Below, piece by piece: positions 15,792 to 25,413 of a DNA stretch of 64,000 bases. Positions within the stretch are counted from its first letter, which is position 1; every line of letters begins with the position of its first letter. The DNA is from an uncultured Bacteroidales bacterium. Its GTDB lineage: Bacteria > Bacteroidota > Bacteroidia > Bacteroidales > Bacteroidaceae. Location of the stretch: positions 1 through 64,000 of the forward strand of contig CADCBH010000015.1 in NCBI GenBank assembly GCA_902799655.1, written 5' to 3'. The position numbers and the translations under genes were made by a program. The notes under the pieces are model-generated. The model was given only the letters and a program-made list of their open reading frames with translations. It searched no databases and was not told where the DNA came from.

Positions 15792-18056
15792 CTACATGAT
15801 TTGTGTAACATCTTGCATATCGGCAATTTTTTTCAGTTGGTCGATAATGTCCTTTACATCTTCACGATCGTGAACACGCAATTCGATGGTTCCGTCGAAT
15901 ACACCTTCATCCGTGGCGATAGTCAGCTTATAGATGTTTACGCTCATTTGCGAGGAGATTACCTGGGCAATATCAAGCAGCATACCAATACGGTCGATAC
16001 CTTGCAGGCGTATTGTGGCATTAAAGAACAACTTCTTATGCATATCCCATTTGGCATCAAGGATACGGTTGCCATAGCTGGCCTTTAACTTGGATGCCAC
16101 AGGGCAAGCGCGCTTATGTATCTCTATCTGATGTTTGCCGTCGATGAATCCTAGAATGTCATCACCAGGAATTGGATGACAACAGTGCTTGAACTTATAT
16201 TGTTCAATATTGCTGTCGGTGATAAAGATGGGTTTCTTGCGATTGAACTTCTCTGGCACAGTGAAGAAATCCGGTTGCTCTTCTGCAGCCTTTTTCTGCT
16301 TACCGCGACCAAGGAAGGGTACGAGTTTGCGCCATCCTCGCTTGTCTGAGACATTTTTGCCTTGCAGTTCATCTACGTCTTTCTCTCCTAACAGAATAGT
16401 TTTCTCACCAATCGCCAGGAAGAAATCTTCACGGTTGCGCATCTCATGGAATTCAGTGAGTAGAGCTGCTGCATTGTTACTATCTTCTATATTGTTCTTT
16501 TTCAAGAATTCAGTAAAAAGATCCTCACCTTGTTTTTGCAATTCTCTACTATCGCGACGTATGATAGCCTGAATCTTTGCTTTTGCCTTCGCTGTAGACA
16601 CGAAGTTAATCCACGAAGGCTGAACATGCTGAGCCTTGGAGGTCAGAATTTCAACTTGGTCTCCACTCTTCAACTTATGGCTGAGAGGAACCAATTTATG
16701 GTTGACTTTGGCTCCAATACAATGTGAGCCTAAGAAAGTGTGTATTGAGAATGCAAAGTCAAGGGCTGTACATCCTGTCGGCATGGTCTTAATTTCACCC
16801 TTTGGGGTGAAAACAAATATCTCTGAGGCAAAGAGGTTGAGCTTGATGGCATCGAGGAAGTCCATTGCATCGGGCTGTGGGTCGTCAAGAATTTCCTTGA
16901 TTGTTCTCAGCCACTCGTTGAGTTCAGTCTCGTCCTCCGTATATTCCACGTCCTCACCTTCCTTGTACTTCCAATGGGCAGCAAAACCTTGTTCAGCAAC
17001 TTCATTCATACGGTCGCTCCGAATCTGAACTTCTATCCATCTACCCTGTTTCGACATTAAGGTGACATGTAATGCTTGATAGCCGTTAGCCTTGGGATGA
17101 CTGAGCCAGTCGCGCAAGCGGTCGGGATGACTCTTGTAAATCTGCGAGATAGCGACATAGATTTTGAAACACTCGTTGATCTCCTCATCGCGATTGTTGG
17201 GAGTGAAGATGATGCGTACAGCCAGGATGTCATATATCTCATCAAAGGTAACGTGCTTGTTCTGCATCTTACTCCAAATGGAATAGGGAGTTTTGACCCG
17301 TTCCTTGATTTCATATTTCACTCCCATTTTGTTGAGAGCTTTCTCGATTGGAGCAGTGAAAAGGTCAAACAACTCATGTCGTGAGGCTTCTGTTGATGCC
17401 AACTTCGACTTGATGTTGTCATACTCTTCTGGATGTTCATATTGGAAACTAAGGTTCTCTAGTTCCGACTTGATCTTGTTGAGACCCAATCGATTAGCCA
17501 ATGGCGCATAGATGTATAGCGTCTCGCCAGCAATCTTGTATTGCTTGTTGGCAGGTTGCGACTCCAGTGTGCGCATGTTGTGCAGTCGGTCGCAGATTTT
17601 GATGAGGATAACGCGGATGTCGTCACTCATAGTGAGCAACAGTTTCTTGAAGTTCTCTGCTTGTGCTGAGGCTTGCTCGCCAAAGATTCCACCACTGATC
17701 TTGGTGAGTCCGTCAACAATCTGCGCAATCTTCGGCCCGAAAATATTCTCAATGTCTTCAGTGGTGAAGTCTGTATCCTCAACGACATCATGTAACAAGG
17801 CAGCGCAAATGCTGGTAGAACCCAATCCCACTTCCTCGCAAGCAATCTGTGCAACAGCGATGGGGTGCATGATGTATGGCTCGCCGCTTAGCCGTCTTAC
17901 TCCTTTGTGGGCCTGGCGGGCAAAATTAAACGCTTTGGTGATGATGTCCACTTTTTTGCGGTGGCGTGATGACAGATAGCTATCCAGCAGTCGTTGGAAT
18001 GCTTCATTGATTAGTTTGTCATCTGCGGCTTCGCGTATCATCTGCTCTTCATCCAT
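15792..18056 (-). CDS. Bifunctional (p)ppGpp synthetase/hydrolase (RelA/SpoT, Rel type)
   Basis: 754 residues. The HD hydrolase domain retains its metal motif LLHDVVEDT (His89, Asp90, Glu93, Asp94); the synthetase domain spans about 240-400 (RVKTPYSIWSKM, YQALHVTLM, GFAAHWKYKE); a TGS domain follows near 415-475, a zinc-finger/helical region with KHCCHPIPGDDILGF, and an ACT domain at the end (about 680-754). Full length with both catalytic centres intact suggests a dual-function stringent-response enzyme. It is the last gene of the parA-parB-DUF5683-mltD run. Confidence 0.93.
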   Translation of the reverse strand: MDEEQMIREAADDKLINEAFQRLLDSYLSSRHRKKVDIITKAFNFARQAHKGVRRLSGEPYIMHPIAVAQIACEEVGLGSTSICAALLHDVVEDTDFTTEDIENIFGPKIAQIVDGLTKISGGIFGEQASAQAENFKKLLLTMSDDIRVILIKICDRLHNMRTLESQPANKQYKIAGETLYIYAPLANRLGLNKIKSELENLSFQYEHPEEYDNIKSKLASTEASRHELFDLFTAPIEKALNKMGVKYEIKERVKTPYSIWSKMQNKHVTFDEIYDILAVRIIFTPNNRDEEINECFKIYVAISQIYKSHPDRLRDWLSHPKANGYQALHVTLMSKQGRWIEVQIRSDRMNEVAEQGFAAHWKYKEGEDVEYTEDETELNEWLRTIKEILDDPQPDAMDFLDAIKLNLFASEIFVFTPKGEIKTMPTGCTALDFAFSIHTFLGSHCIGAKVNHKLVPLSHKLKSGDQVEILTSKAQHVQPSWINFVSTAKAKAKIQAIIRRDSRELQKQGEDLFTEFLKKNNIEDSNNAAALLTEFHEMRNREDFFLAIGEKTILLGEKDVDELQGKNVSDKRGWRKLVPFLGRGKQKKAAEEQPDFFTVPEKFNRKKPIFITDSNIEQYKFKHCCHPIPGDDILGFIDGKHQIEIHKRACPVASKLKASYGNRILDAKWDMHKKLFFNATIRLQGIDRIGMLLDIAQVISSQMSVNIYKLTIATDEGVFDGTIELRVHDREDVKDIIDQLKKIADMQDVTQIM

Positions 18057-18090
18057 AGTCGTTTCCTCCTATACCTTATTTAATATATGC

Positions 18091-19359
18091 TTATCTTCTC
18101 CTTCTTTTTCTTGACTTGCTCGTGCTGCGGCGTTTCGTAGCTGAGCGACGTTTGATAGAACTGCTCTTTCTCTTCGAATAGCGGGCACTGCGGCGCTTGG
18201 AATAGCGTTTGCTTTTATGATAGTAAGTCGGCACGTCGTCTTTGACCTCCACTTCAACACGCCTGTTGAGCAGTTCATCGGAACGGTGGTTGAAAATGCT
18301 GTCCTGCAAGTCAATGAAGCGTCCGACTTCTGTGATTGGTAGACGGACAGGCATGGGCTCTGAGAGTCCAGGCACAATGTCGCGACGATACATGGGGTTC
18401 AACGAGCGCAGCAGGTCGATATTGATGCCTAATACTGCTGCAATCTGTTCCAAGTGCACGTTCTTGTTCACCATAATCGTGTCGGTCTTGGCAGGCAGAC
18501 GGGTAGTCATGGGACAGATATTGTGCTGTGAATAGTAGGTCATAATGTAGTTGGCGGCAATGAAGGCAGGCACATAACCGCGTGTCTCCTTGGGCAGATA
18601 GGGATAGATCTGCCAGTAATCCTTCTCACCGTTAGAACGACGAATGGCTTTGTTGATATTCTCAGGACCACAGTTATATGCTGCAATAACGAGGTTCCAG
18701 TCGCCAAAAATGCGGTAGAGGTCTTTCAGATAGCGGGCTGCCGCATATGACGATTTGATGGGGTCGCGGCGCTCGTCAACCAGTGAGTTCACTTGTAAGC
18801 CATACTGACGACCAGTGGCCAGCATGAACTGCCACAATCCTGTAGCACCTACGCGAGATACTGCCTTGGGGTTCAGGGCCGACTCAATGATAGGCAAGTA
18901 TTTCAGCTCCAAGGGCATTTGGTAGGTTTCCAACGCTTGTTCAAAGATGGGCATATAAAAGTTGGATGCTCCCAGCATGTAGCTGATAGAGTGGCGCAGG
19001 CGTCCGCTATAGCGATCGATGAATTTCTGTACAACGTCGTTATGGGCCATCTCCATGATGGTAGGCATGCGACTCAGACGATCTACATAATCTTCTTTAG
19101 AGTATATAGGATTCACATCACGCATATTACAGTCGCTGGGCTCGTCAAGATAGGTCTTTGACATATATAGGTTGAGCAGACTGTCCAGATCATAGGTCAT
19201 TGCTTCAGGAAATTCAATGACTTCCTCATTGCCCTCCTGATCGATAACAGTGATTTCGTCTTCATCGGGCGTCTCGTTGCTCTCTTCATTTATCTGTGCC
19301 CATGTGGTGGTCACGGTAAAGAGTAGGGCAAGTATCAACAACGTCTTCTTATTCATCAA
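18091..19359 (-). CDS. MltD-like lytic transglycosylase with LysM-like segment
   Basis: 422 residues with a signal peptide. The SLT catalytic domain (about 140-290) carries IIESALNPKA with the likely catalytic Glu159 and VGATGLWQFMLATGRQYGL, the MltD pattern. A LysM-like stretch (VHLEQIAAVLGINIDLLRSL) follows near residue 305. The end is extremely basic (serine/lysine/arginine-rich, about residues 385-422), which could bind anionic cell-wall polymers. It cleaves peptidoglycan glycan strands. It sits between DUF5683 and relA in an order common in Bacteroidales. Confidence 0.88.
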   Translation of the reverse strand: MMNKKTLLILALLFTVTTTWAQINEESNETPDEDEITVIDQEGNEEVIEFPEAMTYDLDSLLNLYMSKTYLDEPSDCNMRDVNPIYSKEDYVDRLSRMPTIMEMAHNDVVQKFIDRYSGRLRHSISYMLGASNFYMPIFEQALETYQMPLELKYLPIIESALNPKAVSRVGATGLWQFMLATGRQYGLQVNSLVDERRDPIKSSYAAARYLKDLYRIFGDWNLVIAAYNCGPENINKAIRRSNGEKDYWQIYPYLPKETRGYVPAFIAANYIMTYYSQHNICPMTTRLPAKTDTIMVNKNVHLEQIAAVLGINIDLLRSLNPMYRRDIVPGLSEPMPVRLPITEVGRFIDLQDSIFNHRSDELLNRRVEVEVKDDVPTYYHKSKRYSKRRSARYSKRKSSSIKRRSATKRRSTSKSRKRRRR

Positions 19360-19395
19360 TATGTCTTTTGTAGTTTTAATGTTATAATTCTTTTT

Positions 19396-20112
19396 TTAAA
19401 AGTGCAGGCTACAGCTCACGCCTATGGCCTGGGATTCCAGAGTGCTGTTTCCTGGGCGGCTGGGAATGACGGCTGGCATCACATGTAGACTGAGGTCTTT
19501 GGAAATGTCAAATTCTGACAACTCAGCATCGACATAGGCATCAATTACTGATAGGGCATAGATGCCAATCATCACAAAGAAACTCAGATCGCGCCAACGG
19601 CGGTATTTGTCTTTACGCCCCTTGAACAGCTGCTTGTAACGCTCGATATTATCGTCAGTAATCTGGACACCAAGATGCAGGAACTTATTGTAACTGTCCG
19701 TTTCCGGATCGTTGTCCATGATGTCGAGATAGGCTTGTGAGTAGTCTTTATACATCATGTTGTTCCAAGTCAACGCATAGATGCATCCCATGAATCCACC
19801 ATAGAATATGGGTAGTTTCCAGTATTTACGATTGTATATCTGTCCTGCACCGGGCAATACGAGTGCCAGCCACAGCGCTCGCTGTGGATTGGGCTTCCAT
19901 GTGTCCCAATTGCGTTTGACTTTCTTTATTTTGATAGAGTCAACCATCACACTCTGTTCAGGCTCAGTAATAGGAACCATGAGTGTGCCGATGCTGTCGC
20001 CAGTTTCCACAATGGCCAGTGAGTCTGAGTCATGCTGCGCCCATGCGTTTATGCCCATCACCGTTGCTACTACTGTGAGCAGTACTCTGCGTATGTTATT
20101 CTCGATTCTCAA
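19396..20112 (-). CDS. DUF5683-domain membrane protein
   Basis: 238 residues: signal peptide, then PNPQRALWLALVLPGAGQIYNRKYWKLP, here given as the DUF5683 hallmarks PNPQRALW and PGAGQIYNRKYW, followed by two hydrophobic segments (about 98-115 and 172-190). It is a conserved Bacteroidota envelope protein of unknown function, regularly found between parB and a transglycosylase gene. It starts 8 bases after the parB stop. Confidence 0.8.
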   Translation of the reverse strand: MRIENNIRRVLLTVVATVMGINAWAQHDSDSLAIVETGDSIGTLMVPITEPEQSVMVDSIKIKKVKRNWDTWKPNPQRALWLALVLPGAGQIYNRKYWKLPIFYGGFMGCIYALTWNNMMYKDYSQAYLDIMDNDPETDSYNKFLHLGVQITDDNIERYKQLFKGRKDKYRRWRDLSFFVMIGIYALSVIDAYVDAELSEFDISKDLSLHVMPAVIPSRPGNSTLESQAIGVSCSLHF

Positions 20113-20120
20113 TGTGGATA

Positions 20121-21044
20121 TCAGTTTTTAGCGCTGTCCAGAGCGTTCATGATTCTTTCTAATTGCTCCTCATCGTCAAAGAGGATACTGATTTTTCCCT
20201 TACCCTTAGGTGAGCAGGTCATCTGAACCTTGGCCTGGAAGAACTGAGACAGGCGTGTGCGCAACAAGTTAAACTCCTCGGGGAGCTTCTGCTGAGAACT
20301 GATGCGACCTTTTGCTGTCTTTACATCCTCACCACTCTTCAAAGCCTGCACCATCTCCTCAACTTTGCGTACGGAGAACTGCTGCTGCTGGATCTCTTTG
20401 AAGAGTTTAATTTGCTGAGAAGGACTATCGATAGCGAGCAGTGCACGGGCATGTCCCATTTCAATCTCATGGTTTTTGAGAGCTATTTGTACTTGAGCAG
20501 GCAACTTTAACAATCGCATATAGTTGGTTACTGCTGCACGGCTCTTACCAACGCGCTCTGATATCTTGGCCTGTGTCATGCCAGTCTCGTCGGCCAGATG
20601 CTGGTAGGCGAGGGCTATCTCTATGGCATTCAGGTCTTCGCGTTGGATGTTTTCAACCAGTGCCATTTCCATGGCATTCTGGTCTTCTACCGTCACGATG
20701 TAAGCGGGAATCTTGGTAAGTCCTGCCAACTGGGAGGCACGCCAGCGGCGCTCACCAGCGATAATCTGGTATTTCCCTCCATTGACCTTGCGCAGGGTGA
20801 TAGGTTGGATGATGCCTAATTCACGAATACTAGTGGCCAATTCTTGTAGTGCCTCACCATCGAACTCGCGACGAGGTTGATTGGGGTTGGGCTCTATCTG
20901 AGCAATCTCTATTTCGTTGAGATTCGAACTGCCCTCAGTGTGCACCTCACTGGTGTCAATCAGGGCATCTAGTCCGCGTCCAGTCCCTATGTCATCGAGG
21001 CCTCGTCCTAAGACATTACTTGCATATTTCTTTTTTACTGCCAT
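20121..21044 (-). CDS. parB: Chromosome-partitioning protein ParB
   Basis: 307 residues. The N-terminal CTPase/ParB-N domain has the box PNPNQPRR and GERRWRASQLAGL (GERR at 97-100); the central helix-turn-helix (about 155-200, ISERVGKSRAAVTNYMRLL) binds parS; the C-terminal segment dimerises. It begins 5 bases after parA's stop. No parS-like 16-mer (TGTTTCACGTGAAACA type) was noticed by eye in the window. Confidence 0.95.
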   Translation of the reverse strand: MAVKKKYASNVLGRGLDDIGTGRGLDALIDTSEVHTEGSSNLNEIEIAQIEPNPNQPRREFDGEALQELATSIRELGIIQPITLRKVNGGKYQIIAGERRWRASQLAGLTKIPAYIVTVEDQNAMEMALVENIQREDLNAIEIALAYQHLADETGMTQAKISERVGKSRAAVTNYMRLLKLPAQVQIALKNHEIEMGHARALLAIDSPSQQIKLFKEIQQQQFSVRKVEEMVQALKSGEDVKTAKGRISSQQKLPEEFNLLRTRLSQFFQAKVQMTCSPKGKGKISILFDDEEQLERIMNALDSAKN

Positions 21045-21049
21045 GTGTT

Positions 21050-21814
21050 TTAGTTGTTCTTGCTGATAATTTCCTTGGCGAGAGCCAGATGATTCTTGCT
21101 GCCTGTTGAGTCTGCGTCATAAAGGATGACGGGCAGTCCATGACTGGGACTCTCTGACAATTTGACATTGCGCTGAATAACGGTCTTGAACACCAACTCC
21201 TGGAAGTGGCGCTTCACCTCGTCATATATCTGGTTGGCCAGACGCAGACGTGAGTCATACATTGTCAGCAGGAAACCTTCGATTTCCAGTTTCGGATTCA
21301 GTTTGGTTTTAATGATTTTGATGGTGTTCAGCAGTTTTGAGATACCTTCCAATGCAAAATACTCGCACTGTACAGGAATAATCACTGAGTCGGCAGCTGT
21401 TAGGGCATTGACAGTGATAAGACCCAGAGAGGGTGAACAGTCAATCAGAATGTAGTCGTAATCTGCGCGGACAGGCTCCAGCAATTTGCTGATGACCTTC
21501 TCGCGATTGTTGAGATTTAGCATCTCGATTTCTGCACCAACTAAGTCAATGTGGCTGGGGATAATGTCCAGACCGTCAATATCTGTTGTATAGATGGCGT
21601 CGCGCACGTCGGCCTTGTCAATGATGCATTCGTATAGTGAGCAGTCGACCTCTTGGATGTTTACACCCAGACCGCTTGAGGCATTAGCCTGTGGGTCGGC
21701 ATCAACCACCAGTACCGTTTTCTCCAACGTCGCCAGTGAGGCCGCTAAATTGATGGTGGTAGTAGTCTTACCTACACCACCTTTCTGGTTTGCTAAAGCA
21801 ATAATCTTTCCCAT
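21050..21814 (-). CDS. parA: Chromosome-partitioning ATPase ParA (Soj type)
   Basis: 254 residues from ATG 21814; a longer start at 21847 would include part of the promoter box region and is not supported by the family. The deviant Walker A motif KGGVGKTT occupies residues 11-18 (signature Lys11), with VVDADPQANASSG next. Works with ParB on the nucleoid to segregate origins. First gene of the minus-strand parA-parB-DUF5683-mltD-relA run. Confidence 0.95.
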   Translation of the reverse strand: MGKIIALANQKGGVGKTTTTINLAASLATLEKTVLVVDADPQANASSGLGVNIQEVDCSLYECIIDKADVRDAIYTTDIDGLDIIPSHIDLVGAEIEMLNLNNREKVISKLLEPVRADYDYILIDCSPSLGLITVNALTAADSVIIPVQCEYFALEGISKLLNTIKIIKTKLNPKLEIEGFLLTMYDSRLRLANQIYDEVKRHFQELVFKTVIQRNVKLSESPSHGLPVILYDADSTGSKNHLALAKEIISKNN

Positions 21815-21844
21815 ATATAATTCAAACCTATTTGCTATAGACTG

Positions 21845-21876
21845 CAAAGGTACGAATAAGCGGGGAAAAAACCAAA
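21845..21876 (-). promoter_or_regulatory. Promoter of the parAB-DUF5683-mltD-relA operon
   Basis: On the minus strand TTTG (21873-21876) and TACCTTTG (21845-21852) are 20 bases apart. The parA ATG is about 30 bases downstream. Confidence 0.7.
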
Positions 21877-21880
21877 GAAT

Positions 21881-23170
21881 TTATGATTTTTTGCCTTTTT
21901 CGAGGGCTTCAAAGCGCGTTAACTTGTCCAGATAGTATTGTCGCAGGTCTTTCCAGCGATAATAGGGGAATTGTTTTGTCTTAACGGGCAGCGCGCATTC
22001 ACGCTCGTTAAGTAGCGCTTTTACAAGGATATCGCCTTTCTTGCCATTGATGGGACGATAGAATACCAGTTGGATGTTGCAGGCCATCGGGAAAATGCGG
22101 TAGTTGCGCCAGTATTGATCTAATTGGTCCAAATCATTGACGGCAATGCCACAGGAGTCGAGTTCCAGCAGACAGGCTAGTGGCAATACACAAACCTCAT
22201 GCCCGAAACGTAGCGTGGCCTGTGTCTGGGTGATGGTATCTGTGGTTTCAATGATGTTACGCAGCAGGTATCTTTGTGTGAAAGGCATCATACCTTCCGT
22301 GATAGGAGCGGGACCATAGTCAACATACCAGCCGATGTTGCGGATGCGCCACTGCTCATAGATTTCATCGTCGTTGAAGAGGGAGTAGAAGTCGATATCG
22401 GTGTCATGACTCTGCATGTTGGTGGTCACATCAAACAGGTTGTATATGAATGGGGTGTTCTTGATGCTATCGTTGGCCCACTGTACATCATTGAATAATA
22501 CAGCCATCAAACGGTTACAATCTTTAGGCTTGCTGCTGTTTCGTATCTCGCGGCCCTTGCGTCCCATCTTCTTGATAAGCCCATTGCGAGGAGCATTCAG
22601 ATAGTATTGGAAAGCCTCGCTGACGTCGTTGTGGATGCGTGCTGTGGGGTTGGCGGCAGCCAGTTCCTCACACTCGGCAGTCATCGAGAGAATACAACGG
22701 ATGACCACTGTTGAGCGGGCATCAATCTGTACATTCTCCTTCTTGAAAATTTCAGGGAAGTTGCTGACCATCCTACGTGCAATGCCATGATGCTGTCGTT
22801 CACCAACGTTGGTGAGGTCGCCCCAACGCTTTTCGGTACCTTTGATGAACTGCTCCAACTGGCCGAGGACTTCCTCGCCTTTGTCGGTTAACTTACCATA
22901 CTGCTTAGCCTTGCGCAATGGTTCTGCCACACTGGTGTAGCTGGTCTTGCCGGTAAGCCAACGAGAACCATGACGTCCATAGTGCGACATGTAGAAGGGT
23001 TCGTAGCCTTTAGGCGATGGTGTCAGCGGTTTGTCAGACAACTGGCGCTCATAGTCTAAATAGTTGCTGGCAGCCAGAAACTTGTTAGCCTTGATCTCTT
23101 CTTGGGCGGTTTGAGCGGCCATGATTGATGTCATGGCCGCTACTAATAGCAGTATACTAAGTCTTTTCAT
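21881..23170 (-). CDS. Clade-2 histidine phosphatase, secreted (phytase/MINPP-like)
   Basis: 429 residues with a signal peptide (MKRLSILLLVAAMTSIMAAQ). The catalytic motif Y-G-R-H-G-S-R gives Arg66, His67 and Arg70; the distal motif RFGHEVCVLPL gives His324-Glu325. The HE dyad is closer to MINPP-type inositol-phosphate phosphatases than to HD-type acid phosphatases, but the substrate is inferred. It follows diaminopimelate dehydrogenase by 13 bases on the same strand. Confidence 0.8.
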   Translation of the reverse strand: MKRLSILLLVAAMTSIMAAQTAQEEIKANKFLAASNYLDYERQLSDKPLTPSPKGYEPFYMSHYGRHGSRWLTGKTSYTSVAEPLRKAKQYGKLTDKGEEVLGQLEQFIKGTEKRWGDLTNVGERQHHGIARRMVSNFPEIFKKENVQIDARSTVVIRCILSMTAECEELAAANPTARIHNDVSEAFQYYLNAPRNGLIKKMGRKGREIRNSSKPKDCNRLMAVLFNDVQWANDSIKNTPFIYNLFDVTTNMQSHDTDIDFYSLFNDDEIYEQWRIRNIGWYVDYGPAPITEGMMPFTQRYLLRNIIETTDTITQTQATLRFGHEVCVLPLACLLELDSCGIAVNDLDQLDQYWRNYRIFPMACNIQLVFYRPINGKKGDILVKALLNERECALPVKTKQFPYYRWKDLRQYYLDKLTRFEALEKGKKS

Positions 23171-23183
23171 ATTACTTTATTGA

Positions 23184-24083
23184 TTATACGAGGTGCTCAA
23201 TCAGATCAGCACGGTCGCCAGGCAGCATATCGATAACAGGAATCTCAATCATCGTATAACAGCCGGGCTGTAGGCGCATCGATGCACGAGCTACATTGAC
23301 CAGCACCTGACCAGTCAGGGCGGGATTATTAATCTGCATGTTAAATTCCAAGCGCTGGTTCTGAGTTTGTCCGCTGACGCCCTTACGTACCAGGTTTACA
23401 CCGTGGCCCATATCACGTACATCGTCAACGCTCTCTACTTGGAATACGTGTGTCTCGTCATTGGCAAAGTAGGGGTCGGCCTTGATGGCTGCCGTCACTT
23501 CATCGAGTTTGGCGCCATCTTCCAACTCTACATAGACCATGCGGCGATGGATACCCTCGCCTAAAGGAATTGTCATAGAAAGGGCATTCTTTACACCGGC
23601 CTTCGAACGTACACATACACTATGACCCATAGACATTCCAGGGCCGAAGTTGGTATAACTCAGGCCTTTTGGAGCCAGGCTCTGCATCAGCGTGCGAACG
23701 ATAGAATCACTGCCTGGATCCCAGCCAGCAGCAATCACACTTACCGTATTCGTCTCCTTGTTGAGGCTCATGAGACGCTCGCGATAACCACGGATGTTTG
23801 TGTGGATGTCGAATGAGTCTACAGTATTGATTCCCAGAGGCAGAATCTGCTTGGCAAACTCCTCACACGAGCGAGTTGGGGTGGCAAGAATGGCGACATC
23901 GACATCCTTCAGTTCGCGGATGTCTTTTACTACCTCATAGGGTGCCAACTCGGCGGGCTTGTCAGCTGCACCGTTTCTACGCACTACACCAGCAATCTCG
24001 AAGTCGGGAGCGGCTTCCAGTGCTTGAATACTGTACTTTCCAATGTTGCCGTAACCTACTACGGCTGCTCTGATCTTTTTCAT
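23184..24083 (-). CDS. ddh: meso-Diaminopimelate D-dehydrogenase
   Basis: 299 residues. Catalyses the one-step reductive amination of tetrahydrodipicolinate to meso-DAP in lysine and peptidoglycan synthesis. The Rossmann start is RAAVVGYGNIGKYS; family-specific segments include ILATPTRSCEEFAKQILPLG, cited here as ATPTRSCEEF, and AAGWDPGSDSIVRTLM and GPGMSMGHSV. Length matches the family. Own promoter upstream; the histidine phosphatase follows after 13 bases. Confidence 0.92.
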   Translation of the reverse strand: MKKIRAAVVGYGNIGKYSIQALEAAPDFEIAGVVRRNGAADKPAELAPYEVVKDIRELKDVDVAILATPTRSCEEFAKQILPLGINTVDSFDIHTNIRGYRERLMSLNKETNTVSVIAAGWDPGSDSIVRTLMQSLAPKGLSYTNFGPGMSMGHSVCVRSKAGVKNALSMTIPLGEGIHRRMVYVELEDGAKLDEVTAAIKADPYFANDETHVFQVESVDDVRDMGHGVNLVRKGVSGQTQNQRLEFNMQINNPALTGQVLVNVARASMRLQPGCYTMIEIPVIDMLPGDRADLIEHLV

Positions 24084-24126
24084 TACCTTCTCAGTCTTTT
24101 GTTGGTTTACATGTCAAATTCGGGTG

Positions 24127-24161
24127 CAAAAGTACACTTTTTCTTTGAATTACGTAACAAA
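24127..24161 (-). promoter_or_regulatory. ddh promoter (TTTG - 23 bp - TACTTTTG)
   Basis: Minus-strand TTTG at 24158-24161 and TACTTTTG at 24127-24134; the ddh ATG lies about 44 bases downstream. Confidence 0.6.
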
Positions 24162-24180
24162 AAGACGGAATATTTTTAAA

Positions 24181-25407
24181 TTATTGCGCATTTGTAAATT
24201 TCCAAAAGTCGGAGTCCACCTTAGACTCTACATCATTCTCTATCTCGTCGGGCAGGTTACAGAAGAAATCGATGCCTGTGCGCTTCTCCAGTTCATCAAT
24301 GGTGATAGCAAACTTAGACAAGTCCTTGCTGGTGTCGTTTTCATTCTTATGCTCTGTCCAAAAGGCGATACCCTGATAGCTGTTGGTGGCCTTATTGTAG
24401 TGTAGCACAGCCATATAGAAGAACTTGGGTACCAATAGCTTGTGGATGGCTCCTTTGATATCAAAGCCACACTTTATGTCAGGGTAGATACCGTCTTCCT
24501 CTACGCCATTGATGTTTACCTTATCAGTAATGGTGGCTGCCTTGACGATATATAAGGTATCACATAATGCCTTGGTGAAAGCAGTATTTTTGGCATAGTT
24601 ATTTACCAAAGTCTCTAAGTTGCTCCAAAGACCGCCATTGTGACTTTGCCATTGTGGTTGCATATTCGTTAGGAAGAACGTCTGCTTATTCTGTTCTACG
24701 GAACACTGACGATCGCCTGACGGACATAGGTGTCCACGAGAGAAATTCAAACCTTTCAGTTGCTCATAATTTTCATCTGTAGACGAAACCTGTTTGTAAT
24801 CCTCCAATGCTGATGAAATAGCTACGTCTTCGTCAGGCTTGAAGTCATCATTGCGGTCTGTATTCTCAATGCTATTGCCTGCATGCATGGTATAGCATGT
24901 CCAGCGGTTGGCAACCTTGCTATTGTCCCATTCCAGTGAGAAGGTGATGCCATAGTCCTTGGTCTGCTTGACAATGATTTGGCTTTTCTCATCTGCCCCC
25001 TCCTTGGTAGGCCAAACGTTTGTATTCAAATGTGGGTATTCCAGGCGATTGGCGTAGGGATAGTCCGTCTTGCTAAACGCCTTCCAGTTAGCGTTGGCAT
25101 TAGTGTAGGCATAGTCTACTTTAATCATCTGCGTATAGAGATAGTCGACAGATGTCTCGTTATTTTTCAAGTACACCTTCATGCCGATTCCAGGTAAGTA
25201 GGTGATATCCTTTAGCTGGTCAGCAGTGTATGTCGTTTGAGTGCCGTCCTTGAGATAGATGGTCATGCCGTGGATAGCTCCGTCCTCAGGTGCATTGGCT
25301 GGTTCTACTATGGTCTGTGCATAACCGCACACACACAAGAATGTAAATACGATGGTCTCCAGCATTCTTGCTACTGGACTCATATAGTTTTGTTTCATAG
25401 TCGTCAT
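24181..25407 (-). CDS. Secreted DNA/RNA non-specific endonuclease
   Basis: 408 residues from ATG 25407 (405 from ATG 25398, about equally plausible), with an N-terminal hydrophobic export signal ending in CGYAQ. The beta-beta-alpha metal motif is present as SRGHLCPSGDR with His226 as general base (DRGH in the family; Ser replaces Asp here), followed by TNMQPQ, Asn257 and Glu265 for metal binding. Degrades DNA and/or RNA outside the cell, for nutrients or against trap DNA. Second gene of a two-gene unit with the CHB_HEX-type protein, 6 bases downstream of it. Confidence 0.85.
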   Translation of the reverse strand: MTTMKQNYMSPVARMLETIVFTFLCVCGYAQTIVEPANAPEDGAIHGMTIYLKDGTQTTYTADQLKDITYLPGIGMKVYLKNNETSVDYLYTQMIKVDYAYTNANANWKAFSKTDYPYANRLEYPHLNTNVWPTKEGADEKSQIIVKQTKDYGITFSLEWDNSKVANRWTCYTMHAGNSIENTDRNDDFKPDEDVAISSALEDYKQVSSTDENYEQLKGLNFSRGHLCPSGDRQCSVEQNKQTFFLTNMQPQWQSHNGGLWSNLETLVNNYAKNTAFTKALCDTLYIVKAATITDKVNINGVEEDGIYPDIKCGFDIKGAIHKLLVPKFFYMAVLHYNKATNSYQGIAFWTEHKNENDTSKDLSKFAITIDELEKRTGIDFFCNLPDEIENDVESKVDSDFWKFTNAQ

Positions 25408-25413
25408 AGCTTA